A stretch of 64,000 nucleotides of DNA, taken from Oribacterium sp. WCC10. Lineage in GTDB: Bacteria > Bacillota > Clostridia > Lachnospirales > Lachnospiraceae. The stretch lies in the NCBI RefSeq assembly GCF_900113415.1, contig NZ_FOPH01000001.1, positions 186,001 to 250,000 of the forward strand, written 5' to 3'. The notes under the pieces are model-generated. The model had not been told where the DNA came from and did no database searches. It was given only the letters and a program-made list of their open reading frames with translations. The translations under genes and the position numbers were made by a program. Of the stretch, positions 9,973-17,837 are shown piece after piece (the first letter of the stretch is position 1; each line of letters begins with the position of its first letter).

Positions 9973-10568
9973 TGAGTGCTAAAAACGATGCTCATGGAAA
10001 CAGTTCTCCCGAAAAGAAGGCATTGGCCAAAGGTTCTGTTGTCGACAAGGCGATAAGAAGCAGAAGAAAGAGACTGAGTCAGATTGAAGATATCAAGTCA
10101 TTTATCTCGAGACTTCTAGTGATGATTGTCATGATATATATCATGTTTTTCGTTATCTTCGGACTGCAGCCTATGGCTAATGACGACATGAAACCAAGAA
10201 TCAGCGCAGGTGATCTGATGCTTTATTACCGACTTGAGACACGTATCAATTCCGATGATGTTGTGGTTTTTCAAAAGGAAGGAAAGACCTATACCGGAAG
10301 AATCGTGGCTAAGGGAGGAGATAAGGTTGAAGTCACTGATGATTCAGCACTTAAGATCAACGACAGCACGATGATTGAGAGTGACATTTTCTACGCTACA
10401 CCTAAGTATGATGACTATGTGGAGTATCCGCTGACACTCGCAAATGATGAATATTTCATCCTTTGCGATTACAGAAACGGAGCTAAAGACAGCCGTTACT
10501 TCGGAGCAGTGAAGAAATCAGAAATCAAGGGTAAGGTTATCACCATCATCAGGCGATCAAATCTGTGA
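9969..10568 (+). CDS. SipA-like signal-peptidase homologue lacking the catalytic dyad
   Basis: A 199-residue membrane protein with a charged head, one membrane segment (about 46-66) and an S26 signal peptidase fold. The residues that make signal peptidases work are replaced: the box that is normally SMxP reads D73-M-K-P, and the box that is normally (V/I)KR..G.PGD reads T-G110-R-I-V-A-K-G-G-D. Thus Ser becomes Asp and Lys becomes Gly. The later CDYRNGAKDSR block corresponds to the GDN...DSR box. Streptococcus pyogenes SipA, required for pilus polymerisation, is likewise a signal-peptidase-like protein without a Ser/Lys dyad and is encoded directly before the backbone pilin, as here. A chaperone-like role in pilus assembly is the best inference. 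A second ATG lies at 9972. Confidence 0.85.
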   Translation: MMSAKNDAHGNSSPEKKALAKGSVVDKAIRSRRKRLSQIEDIKSFISRLLVMIVMIYIMFFVIFGLQPMANDDMKPRISAGDLMLYYRLETRINSDDVVVFQKEGKTYTGRIVAKGGDKVEVTDDSALKINDSTMIESDIFYATPKYDDYVEYPLTLANDEYFILCDYRNGAKDSRYFGAVKKSEIKGKVITIIRRSNL

Positions 10569-10620
10569 GGACTTATCCGGAAAACACGAACAAACAAGTA
10601 TGGAATATGTAAGACCGTAT

Positions 10621-10664
10621 CAGGCGCCTATACATCTTATAGGCGTACTTGTAAGGATGTATAG
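10621..10664 (+). promoter_or_regulatory. Competing stem-loops upstream of major pilin gene
   Basis: Two perfect stems share bases and cannot form together: CGCCTATA (10625-10632) with TATAGGCG (10638-10645), loop 5; and CTATACATC (10628-10636) with GATGTATAG (10656-10664). The pair lies in the 186-base gap before the major pilin. A possible promoter, TTGGAT-17-TATTAA (10703-10731), lies downstream, so the structure could act as an attenuator for read-through from sipA or as a binding site. Regulatory role is inference. Confidence 0.4.
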
Positions 10665-10754
10665 ACATCTGATGCGCTGGGGTTATATATTGCAGTACTT
10701 ATTTGGATAAAAAGAAACCATAGGATATTAATTAGTAAAAGAGGGTTAGTAGTT

Positions 10755-12038
10755 ATGAGAAAGAATGTAAACAAACTCGCAACACTTGTTATGACAGGTA
10801 TGCTTGCAGCATCCATGAGTTTTTCAGCTTTCGCTGATGATGAGGTTGAGACTGCAGCAGCATCTAGTGTTAAAGAACTTACTATCGGAAAGAAATTAAC
10901 AACAGATAAAAAGACATATGCACCTGAGACAGAATTTATGCTTACTGTTGAAGCTGATGATCGTAAAAAAGAAGATGCTAGTTCTGTACAGTTTAAAAAA
11001 GTAGTAAATGGTGAGCTTAAGGCACTTGAAGGTGAGAAGTATTCTGTGACAAAGGGTACAGCCGGTCAGGCAGAAAAAATAACAGTTACAGGTGCAAAGT
11101 TCGCACCATTTACTGATGAAAAAGATGAAGAAGGTAATGTTACCGCTACAAAGATAGAGCCTAATAGTGAAGGTGAATATACATCTGAGTTTAAGGTATC
11201 TATTCCACAGGATATTTTCGATGCAACAGGTGTTTATTCATTCAAAGTTACAGAGACTGACAGTAAGTACACAGGTATCAAGTATGATGATACTACATAC
11301 TATATGTATGTGAGTGTTATAAATGAGCAGAATGAAGATGGATCATACGTATATGTTACTGATCCTGTGACAAATAAGAAGAAAGCAGTTCTTAAGATAG
11401 ATAAAAATGTAATAATTGCTAAGGCAGATGGTACTAAAATTACTGAAATCACAAATGACTTTGGTAAGAGCTATGATACAACACATGATCTTACTGTTAC
11501 AAATAAGGTAACAGGTAATGCCGGTAATCAGGAGAAGAAGTTTGCTGTTAATATTGCAGTTAAGCCAAAGAAGAATTTAACAAAAGGTGTTGCTGCTTCT
11601 GAGGAGCAGTATTTTGCCATTACTGATTTAAACGGAAAAGAACTTGCGGATCCAATAAATTCTAATAATGGTAGACAGATACAGTTATCAAGTGGAGAGT
11701 CTTTTGTGATTCATGGTATTACAGAAGATTATGATGTTTATATAGCTGAGCCTGAGGCACGCAAGGATGGTTATAAATCAACTTATGAAATCACAGATAA
11801 TGGCACAGGCGATAAAGCCCAGAATACAACAAAAGCACTTGACATTGTCAATGATTATCAGGATGCAACCCCATTTAATGTAGTAAGTGACGGTGCTAAA
11901 TATACAATCACAAACAATCGTGAGAACGTAACTCCTACAGGTGTTGCTATGGATATCGCTCCATACGCTCTTATGGTAGCTCTTGCAGGTGGCGCAGCAG
12001 CAACATTCCTTCGTAAGAGAGAGTCTTTCGAGGACTGA
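10755..12038 (+). CDS. FctA/Spy0128-like major pilin, sortase substrate
   Basis: A 427-residue secreted protein: signal peptide ending AFA (about residue 27), two tandem Spy0128-type beta domains and a sorting signal VTPTG (392-396), hydrophobic segment, RKRESFED. In Spy0128 each domain is locked by a Lys-Asn isopeptide bond helped by a Glu. Here the first domain shows TIGKKLTTDKKTY (K46/K47), the VTE motif (E167) and a terminal EITNDF. The second shows LTVTNKVTG, an IAEPEA Glu and YTITNNRE before the sorting motif. The bonds are predicted by pattern, not shown. The product is the likely shaft subunit polymerised by the class B sortase encoded next. Ribosome site GAGGG lies 9 bases before the ATG. 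Confidence 0.88.
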   Translation: MRKNVNKLATLVMTGMLAASMSFSAFADDEVETAAASSVKELTIGKKLTTDKKTYAPETEFMLTVEADDRKKEDASSVQFKKVVNGELKALEGEKYSVTKGTAGQAEKITVTGAKFAPFTDEKDEEGNVTATKIEPNSEGEYTSEFKVSIPQDIFDATGVYSFKVTETDSKYTGIKYDDTTYYMYVSVINEQNEDGSYVYVTDPVTNKKKAVLKIDKNVIIAKADGTKITEITNDFGKSYDTTHDLTVTNKVTGNAGNQEKKFAVNIAVKPKKNLTKGVAASEEQYFAITDLNGKELADPINSNNGRQIQLSSGESFVIHGITEDYDVYIAEPEARKDGYKSTYEITDNGTGDKAQNTTKALDIVNDYQDATPFNVVSDGAKYTITNNRENVTPTGVAMDIAPYALMVALAGGAAATFLRKRESFED

Positions 12039-12081
12039 TACATAATTAAGTTTTTTAAAGAAAATTGATTTGAAAGATACG

Positions 12082-12111
12082 GTGAGGTGTTCCCAAAGGT
12101 GAACACTTCAC
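12082..12111 (+). repeat. Hairpin between major pilin and sortase genes
   Basis: An 11-bp stem GTGAGGTGTTC / GAACACTTCAC (one G-T pair) with an 8-base loop, without a following T tract. A second pairing, GGTATTG (12146-12152) / CAATACC (12171-12177), follows. Such a structure after a highly expressed pilin could stabilise its message or partly terminate transcription before the sortase gene. This is inference. Confidence 0.5.
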
Positions 12112-12233
12112 TGATTAAAAGAATCAGCAATTGCACATGGATGTGGGTATTGGCATTGATCGGTGAGCGACAATACCAGTGGCATTCAAGTCATAAGATT
12201 TTCTGAATTGTAAATATGTAAAGGGGAGGCCTG

Positions 12234-12983
12234 ATGGAAAGAGCTGCAGCATTTGCCAGAATCGGCAATCAGATACTTGGATTCATAGCTTCAATTATGA
12301 TCCTTACGATGTTTGCCTACGGCGGATATTCTCTGTGGGATGTATACTCAACATTTAGCGGTGCTTTCGTATCAAGTGACCTTCTTAAGTTTAAACCCGG
12401 GGTTCAGGGTAATAATGCTCCGACATTTGAGGAATTAAGAAAGATCAACAGGGACGTTAAAGCCTGGATAACGGTAGATGATACTCATATCGACTATCCT
12501 GTAGTACAGGGCAGCGATGATATGGAGTATGTCAACAAGGATGTATACGGAGAGTTCTCACTTTCCGGGGCTATATTTATATCGGCTCACAACAAACAGG
12601 ATTTCAGTGATTCCTACAATCTTTTGTACGGACATCACATGGACAATGGCGGTATGTTCGGTGACGTCATGGAGTTCATAGATGAAGATTACTTCAACAA
12701 ACACCGGACGGGTAAGCTTTTTCTGCCTGATGAGACATTTGATATAGAGATTTATGCATTGATTGAATGTGATGCATACGACAGATATATTTACAATGTC
12801 GTTGATGCCATGAACGATATGGATGGATTTCAGACCTATATCAGGGAAAATGCTACACACTATAGAGATATTGATGTAAAAGCGGATGACAGGATCATCA
12901 GCTTATCGACATGTGTTGATGCTCAAACTAACGGACGAGCAGTTGTTTTGGGCCGCATGATATCAACTGAGCAAACTGATTAG
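12234..12983 (+). CDS. Class B sortase (pilin polymerase candidate)
   Basis: A 249-residue enzyme with one N-terminal membrane anchor (about 13-37) and a sortase fold. The catalytic set is visible: H134 in LLYGHHMDNGGMFGDV, C227 in LSTCVD and R235 in NGRAVVLGR. The GHxMxxGxMFG box and long insertion before the Cys are typical of class B sortases. In FCT-type pilus islands the pilus-building sortase belongs to this class and joins (V/E)(P/T)PTG-type pilins; the two upstream surface proteins carry VTPTG. It is therefore the likely transpeptidase for the shaft and tip. Strong ribosome site AGGGGAGG. The base pilin gene follows after 14 bases. Confidence 0.92.
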   Translation: MERAAAFARIGNQILGFIASIMILTMFAYGGYSLWDVYSTFSGAFVSSDLLKFKPGVQGNNAPTFEELRKINRDVKAWITVDDTHIDYPVVQGSDDMEYVNKDVYGEFSLSGAIFISAHNKQDFSDSYNLLYGHHMDNGGMFGDVMEFIDEDYFNKHRTGKLFLPDETFDIEIYALIECDAYDRYIYNVVDAMNDMDGFQTYIRENATHYRDIDVKADDRIISLSTCVDAQTNGRAVVLGRMISTEQTD

Positions 12984-12997
12984 GAGGCTCGTAAAGG

Positions 12998-13825
12998 ATG
13001 AGTAGAGTATTGAGAAAAAACTATATGGGAGCATTCCTGATGCTGCTGTTTGCTTTATTTCTTAATGTTTCTGCATTTGCAGCGACAGGAAAGTATGAAG
13101 CGGATGTAAAGATTCCTGTAAGGATCACACTTGACGGAGAGAAGGCTTCTTCTGAAAAGGTGACGGTTACTCTGACACCGATTGACGGAGCGGATGATTT
13201 CGACCAGAATACATTAACAGTAGACGCTAAAAAAGGCGAGACAGTTGAGGCGGCATTTACAAAGACATTTACAGAGCCTGTAAGTTTCAAGTATGAGATC
13301 AGACAGGTTGCAGGTGAGACAGATGCGTATATCTATGATGAGACAGTATACACAGCTGTGGTTTTTGTAGAGAATGATTATGACAACAAGGGATTAAAGG
13401 CTTCGGTTGTCAAGGTATATAAGGATGATGATACAACGAAGAAGCAGGAAGCTGCCGAATTCGTAAATGTATATAAAAACACTGATTCTGATAAGACTTC
13501 AAGTAACGGTGGCGGTAGTTCAAGTGGTTCAAGTGGCGGAAGCTCAGGCAGTGGGAGCGGAAACGGTTCAAGTGACTCTTCTTCAGACGGAAGCGTTCTC
13601 GGAGCTGTAAGAGATGCTTTTGATGAAAGCCCTGCCGGTCAGGTTCTTGGTGCAGCCCGTGATGCAGTAGAGAACAGTCCTGTAGGTCGTGTTCTCGGAG
13701 CAGCAAGAGGTGCGGTTAAGACAGGTGACAACAGCTTCATGATGGTTTCGGCTCTTTGCTGTATCACAGCAGTGGCAGTTTTTGCCGGTTGGATCATGGC
13801 GTTTGTGAAGAGAAGAACGAAGTGA
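12998..13825 (+). CDS. Minor (base-like) pilin with VLGA repeats
   Basis: A 275-residue secreted protein: signal peptide ending AFA (about 27), one Spy0128-like beta domain (about 30-160, ending EFVNVYKN), a Gly/Ser linker (about 165-198), and then a repeat region. Units of 16 residues start at V200 (VLGAVRDAFDESPAGQ), V216 (VLGAARDAVENSPVGR) and V232 (VLGAARGA, partial), running straight into VKTGD (240-244), a membrane segment and KRRTK. The sorting motif differs from the VTPTG of the shaft and tip, which parallels streptococcal FctB, a base pilin carrying a different motif and anchored to the wall by another sortase. Wall-anchoring is inferred. It lies between two sortase genes, and either could act on it. 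Confidence 0.82.
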   Translation: MSRVLRKNYMGAFLMLLFALFLNVSAFAATGKYEADVKIPVRITLDGEKASSEKVTVTLTPIDGADDFDQNTLTVDAKKGETVEAAFTKTFTEPVSFKYEIRQVAGETDAYIYDETVYTAVVFVENDYDNKGLKASVVKVYKDDDTTKKQEAAEFVNVYKNTDSDKTSSNGGGSSSGSSGGSSGSGSGNGSSDSSSDGSVLGAVRDAFDESPAGQVLGAARDAVENSPVGRVLGAARGAVKTGDNSFMMVSALCCITAVAVFAGWIMAFVKRRTK

Positions 13826-13860
13826 TTGGAAGTGCGGATCATAATATATTTATAATATGT

Positions 13861-13900
13861 AGGGGCGTTGTCATTCGAAAAAGGATGTCGATGCCCCTTT
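13861..13900 (+). terminator. Hairpin with short T tract, possible weak terminator
   Basis: A 15-bp imperfect stem starting AGGGGCGTTG and closing with GATGCCCCT, loop of about 7, followed by only three T residues. It lies 36 bases after the minor pilin stop. Termination would be partial at best. Confidence 0.5.
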
Positions 13901-14043
13901 AGTGAAATAAGGGGTCTGGTGATTTGGTTCGGGAGTGTTCCTGAGTGAAAGCTTAGACCGGAATCAACTGGTTTATTGCATCACATCGGAAGGGCCGTGT
14001 ATTTATGAATTGCGGCATTTAGTGATGCATCCAGGATAATACT

Positions 14044-14066
14044 ACCCGGGCAGAAGTTGTCCGGGT
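14044..14066 (+). repeat. Hairpin upstream of second sortase
   Basis: An 8-bp stem ACCCGGGC / GTCCGGGT (one G-T pair) with a 7-base loop, followed by ATTTG. It lies 33 bases before the TTG start of the second sortase. The rest of the 274-base gap holds no gene that I can support. Confidence 0.5.
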
Positions 14067-14099
14067 ATTTGTAAAACAGACGGAATTTGGAGTGATGTT

Positions 14100-14858
14100 T
14101 TGGAGAAAATATCTTTTGTGGCAAGAGTAGGAAACAGAATATTAAACATTTTTGTGATGTTGTTCGTGGTGGTTGCCATCAGTTACAGCGGTTATGCGCT
14201 TTGGGATACCTACAACATTTACAGAGGTGCTTTTCTTGATGATGATCTCTTGAAGTACAAGCCGTATGGCGGACCCGGAGAGGAGAATCCGACACTGGAA
14301 GAACTGATGCAGATCAACAAGGATGTCATCGGATGGATAGCTTTGGATGATACTCACGTTGACTACCCGGTGGTGGTCGGCAAGGATGATATGGAGTATG
14401 TCAACAAAGACATTTACGGAAACTTTTCGCTGTCCGGTTCGATTTTCCTCACAATGGAGAACAGTCGGGATTTCAGCGATCCATATAATCTTGTGTACGG
14501 ACATCATATGGATAATGGCGCAATGTTTGGTGACGTAATGGAGTTTATCGACAGGAAATATTTTGACCGTCATAAGACCGGAAGTCTGTATCTTCCGGAC
14601 ATGACCTACGGAATCGAACTTTGGGCCTGCGTTGAGACTGATGCATACGATGATGTTATGTACAATGTCATTAATAAAAAATCCGAAGAGGATATGAAAC
14701 AGTTCATAAGCTATATTAAGAAGAATGCGACAAATATCCGCGAAGATATGGATATCAGGCCAACAGACAGACTCATCGCGCTCTCGACCTGTGTCGATGC
14801 AAGTACCAATGGACGCGCGCTGGTGATCGGCAGACTCGTGGATTGCGCTACAAAATGA
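14100..14858 (+). CDS. Second class B sortase
   Basis: A 252-residue paralogue of the sortase encoded at 12234, similar over its full length, including the N-terminus (EKISFVARVGNRILN versus ERAAAFARIGNQILG). Membrane anchor near residues 15-37. Catalytic residues are intact: H135 in YGHHMDNGAMFGDV, C231 in LSTCVD and R239. The start is TTG, with GGAG 7 bases upstream; no in-frame ATG fits. A separate 274-base leader and two hairpins precede it, so it may be expressed apart from the pilin genes. It probably arose by duplication and may process the VKTGD minor pilin or act as the anchoring enzyme; this division of labour is inference. Confidence 0.9.
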   Translation: MEKISFVARVGNRILNIFVMLFVVVAISYSGYALWDTYNIYRGAFLDDDLLKYKPYGGPGEENPTLEELMQINKDVIGWIALDDTHVDYPVVVGKDDMEYVNKDIYGNFSLSGSIFLTMENSRDFSDPYNLVYGHHMDNGAMFGDVMEFIDRKYFDRHKTGSLYLPDMTYGIELWACVETDAYDDVMYNVINKKSEEDMKQFISYIKKNATNIREDMDIRPTDRLIALSTCVDASTNGRALVIGRLVDCATK

Positions 14859-14955
14859 ACTATTCTTTTTTATTCCCCCATATACTCATACCCTCTATGA
14901 TATGTTACAATAAACCGAATTGTACGTTATCAATAACATATTCAAAGGAAAAAAC

Positions 14956-16599
14956 ATGATCAAGATAAACCAGTTGAAACTTAAAGTCACTGACCCCGTG
15001 GCGAAGCTTAAAGCCGCTGCTGCCAGACTTTTAAAGATAGATGAAAAAGAGATAAAGAATCTGGAGGTTGTGAGACGTTCCATCGATGCCCGAAAAAAGC
15101 CGGACATCTCCTTTAGCTACACAGTTCTGATAAAGACAGCATTTGACGAAAAGAAAGAGCAGAAGCTGGTGGAGAAGCTGAGAAACAGAGATATCAGCAT
15201 AGATGAAATGACCGAGTATCAGGAGCCGAAGCTTAATGCTAGAATAGCAGGCGTTGAGAGACGGGAGTTCTTTAAAGATGAGAAGAACAGACCTGTGGTT
15301 GTGGGTTTCGGACCTGCAGGGATGTTTGCGGCACTTATCCTTGCACGTGCCGGGATGCATCCTGTTGTGTTTGAGCGTGGTGCGGATGTTGATGAGAGAA
15401 TCCGAAATGTTCAGGATCTGTGGGAAAAGGGTGAGCTTCACAGTGAGTCAAACCCTCAGTTTGGCGAAGGGGGAGCAGGCACCTTCTCTGACGGAAAGAT
15501 AAATACGCTTGTGAAGGATAAGGACGGAAGAAGCCGCTTTATCCTCAATCTTTTCGTGGGTTACGGAGCAGATTCTTCTATAATAATAGATGCAAAACCA
15601 CATGTTGGAACAGACAGACTGGTGGATATAGTTAAGAATATTCGTCGTGAGATAGAGGCGCTTGGCGGCGAGATCCGATTCAACACAAAGTTTACCTATG
15701 ATAAGGAAAGAGATAAAGACAGAAAGATAATCCTTGCCATCGGTCATTCCGCAAGGGATACCTATGAGGAACTGTTTGAAGCAGGACTCGGTATGCAGGC
15801 CAAGGACTTTGCCATGGGGTTCCGTGTTCAGCACCTTCAGTCCATGATAAACAAGGATCTCTATGGAGATGTAGATGAGAAGACATTGGCTGCCCTGGGA
15901 CCGGGAGCCTACAAGGTAACTCATACTTCTGCTGAGAACGGCCGCGGTGTATACAGCTTTTGCATGTGCCCGGGCGGTTATGTGGTGAACAGCTCATCCG
16001 AGGATGGAAAACTTTGCGTAAACGGTATGAGCTACCACGCAAGAGACGGTGTCAATGCCAATGCAGCCATCATTGTTTCAGTCCGTAAATCGGATTATAA
16101 CGGTGAGCAGGAACCTCTCGGCGGAATCAGATTGCAGAGAGAACTTGAGGAGAGAGCCTACAGACTTCTCGATGGAAAGGTGCCGGTTCAGACCTATGGC
16201 GATTTCAAGAAGGATGTGTCAAGTACAGAAGAAAGTCTTGGAAAAGTGAAACCCCAGATAAAGGGACAGTACGGATTTTCAAAGCTTAATGACATATTTA
16301 AATTTGAGGAAGATTCAAAGTATGCCTCACTCAATGATTTCAATGAGACATTTATTGAGGGCATGGAGAACTTTGAACATAAACTACGAGGTTTTTCCGG
16401 AGAAGATACCATCCTTTCCGGTATAGAGGCGAGAACTTCAAGTCCTGTAAGGATACCGAGAAACGAGAAATTTGAGTCCAATATCCCGGGAATCTACCCA
16501 TGTGGCGAAGGCGCAGGTTACGCCGGCGGAATCATGAGCGCTGCCATGGACGGAATGAAAACCGCCGAGGCGCTTGTAAAACATTATAATTCATTGTAA
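14956..16599 (+). CDS. FAD-dependent dehydrogenase of the COG2509 type
   Basis: About 547 residues. An N-terminal alpha/beta region (1-110) of the kind found in this family precedes the nucleotide-binding GxGxxG (G117, G119, G122 in VVGFGPAGMFAALILARAG). The C-terminus has CGEGAGYAGGIMSAAMDG, the usual FAD-binding end. Function in the family is not established; members are annotated as uncharacterised FAD-dependent dehydrogenases. The ATG at 14956 was chosen because AAAGGAA lies just upstream; an in-frame ATG 36 bases earlier is less well supported. The gene appears monocistronic. Confidence 0.82.
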   Translation: MIKINQLKLKVTDPVAKLKAAAARLLKIDEKEIKNLEVVRRSIDARKKPDISFSYTVLIKTAFDEKKEQKLVEKLRNRDISIDEMTEYQEPKLNARIAGVERREFFKDEKNRPVVVGFGPAGMFAALILARAGMHPVVFERGADVDERIRNVQDLWEKGELHSESNPQFGEGGAGTFSDGKINTLVKDKDGRSRFILNLFVGYGADSSIIIDAKPHVGTDRLVDIVKNIRREIEALGGEIRFNTKFTYDKERDKDRKIILAIGHSARDTYEELFEAGLGMQAKDFAMGFRVQHLQSMINKDLYGDVDEKTLAALGPGAYKVTHTSAENGRGVYSFCMCPGGYVVNSSSEDGKLCVNGMSYHARDGVNANAAIIVSVRKSDYNGEQEPLGGIRLQRELEERAYRLLDGKVPVQTYGDFKKDVSSTEESLGKVKPQIKGQYGFSKLNDIFKFEEDSKYASLNDFNETFIEGMENFEHKLRGFSGEDTILSGIEARTSSPVRIPRNEKFESNIPGIYPCGEGAGYAGGIMSAAMDGMKTAEALVKHYNSL

Positions 16600-16609
16600 A
16601 CTTCTGCAT

Positions 16610-16785
16610 AAGTCTGTGTCATGCATCAGTTCGTTTTGTTTGCTTGTAAACATAAGCGAATTGATATATGACACGACAACAGGAATCGAGAAGTAGCGCG
16701 GCAGTGCGGATTCGAGATTTCTGTAGCATGACGTGAGCATGAAATGCAAAGTCATGCGTGAGGCTTAAAAGTCTGTGTCATGCAT
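16610..16785 (+). repeat. Structured leader with 17-bp direct repeats before proB
   Basis: The 17-base sequence AAGTCTGTGTCATGCAT occurs at 16610-16626 and again at 16769-16785. Between and around the copies are three hairpins: 16617-16634 with 16658-16675 (arms GTGTCATGCATC.. / ..GATATATGACAC, 18 bp with G-T pairs), CAGGAATC/GATTTCTG (16679-16722) and GCATGAC/GTCATGC (about 16727-16758). The second direct repeat ends just before the proB ribosome site GGAGG. No T-box consensus (AGGGTGG..CGCG) was found, so I do not call a riboswitch. Confidence 0.5.
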
Positions 16786-16801
16786 ATGAATGGAGGTCCA
16801 T

Positions 16802-17671
16802 ATGACAAACGAAGAAATGCGCGCTTTACTTAAAGATAAGAAACGTATCGTTATCAAGGTTGGTTCTGCGAGTATTACTCACGCAAAAACAGGCGGTTTG
16901 TATCTTTCCAAGATAGAGAAGCTTGTGAGAGTCATATCGGATCTGAACGGTGAAGGCAAGGATGTGATCCTTGTTTCATCCGGTGCCATCGCAACAGGCA
17001 GACAGGCTCTCGGCATACACAGGCGTCCCCGCACCATGGAGGAAAAGCAGGCATTTGCCGCTGTCGGACAGGCACGTCTTATGATGACCTACCAGAAACT
17101 TTTCTCGGAGTACGGTGTCATTGCGGCCCAGATTCTCCTTACGAGGAATGTTATGCTGATTCCGGAGTCATGCAACAATACAAAGAATACCTTCGAGGAA
17201 CTTCTGAATCTTGGAACAGTTCCTGTTGTTAATGAAAATGACACTATCTCTACATCTGAGATCAATCAGGTGGAGACCTTCGGAGACAACGACCAGCTGG
17301 CGGCCATAGTAGGAGCCGTAGTCAATGCTGATCTCGTTATACTTCTGTCGGATATCGACGGGCTTTTCACCGATGACCCGCATGAGAATCCGGAGGCTGA
17401 GTTCATCCCGTTTATTCCTGAAATCAATGAAACGATTCTGGAGATGGGTAAATCAAAGAGCGGTTCCAATGTCGGTACCGGTGGAATGTCAGCAAAGCTT
17501 GCGGCAGCCCGGATCTCAACGGATTCAGGGGCGGATATGGTCATTGCAAGGTTTACGGGAGCTGAGGTCATCAGTGATATTCTGGAGGGCAAAAACATTG
17601 GCACTCTTTTCGCCGCGCACAAGAATAAGGACTTTGATCTGAAGGAATACATTTCCAGAACAGAAAAGTGA
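16802..17671 (+). CDS. proB: Glutamate 5-kinase
   Basis: A 289-residue amino acid kinase that phosphorylates glutamate in the first step of proline synthesis. Clear signatures: RIVIKVGSASIT at the N-terminus, LVSSGAIATGRQALG, VPVVNENDTIST and the SKSGSNVGTGGMSAKL block. It lacks the C-terminal PUA domain present in E. coli ProB, so it is the short form common in parts of the Firmicutes. The start at 16802 follows GGAGG by five bases; an upstream in-frame ATG at 16790 would overlap that ribosome site. proA follows two genes on. Confidence 0.95.
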   Translation: MTNEEMRALLKDKKRIVIKVGSASITHAKTGGLYLSKIEKLVRVISDLNGEGKDVILVSSGAIATGRQALGIHRRPRTMEEKQAFAAVGQARLMMTYQKLFSEYGVIAAQILLTRNVMLIPESCNNTKNTFEELLNLGTVPVVNENDTISTSEINQVETFGDNDQLAAIVGAVVNADLVILLSDIDGLFTDDPHENPEAEFIPFIPEINETILEMGKSKSGSNVGTGGMSAKLAAARISTDSGADMVIARFTGAEVISDILEGKNIGTLFAAHKNKDFDLKEYISRTEK

Positions 17672-17690
17672 ATCTTTAAAAATACAGAAG

Positions 17691-17706
17691 CATCCGTATA
17701 CGGATG
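17691..17706 (+). repeat. Perfect palindrome after proB
   Basis: CATCCGTATACGGATG, a perfect 16-base palindrome 19 bases after the proB stop, followed by AAGAATTTTTG. It could be a protein-binding site or a weak terminator; the loop would be small. Confidence 0.4.
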
Positions 17707-17837
17707 AAGAATTTTTGATTATAATTCAAAGACTCAGGTTTTCGGATGTGATAAACCAATCTTCCGGTAAACCGGCAATGTGGGATAGGTGTTTTGTCAG
17801 CATTCCCGTGTAAGTCTTTATGAAACAGAGGATATAA

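Noticed and set aside
9969-10568. Active signal peptidase I for pilin processing
   Set aside because: The catalytic Ser and Lys positions are Asp73 and Gly110, so peptidase activity by the usual mechanism is not expected.
16600-16801. T-box riboswitch before proB
   Set aside because: The region is structured, but the T-box sequence (AGGGTGGNACCGCG) is absent; only a loose GCGCGGCAGTGCGG resemblance was seen.
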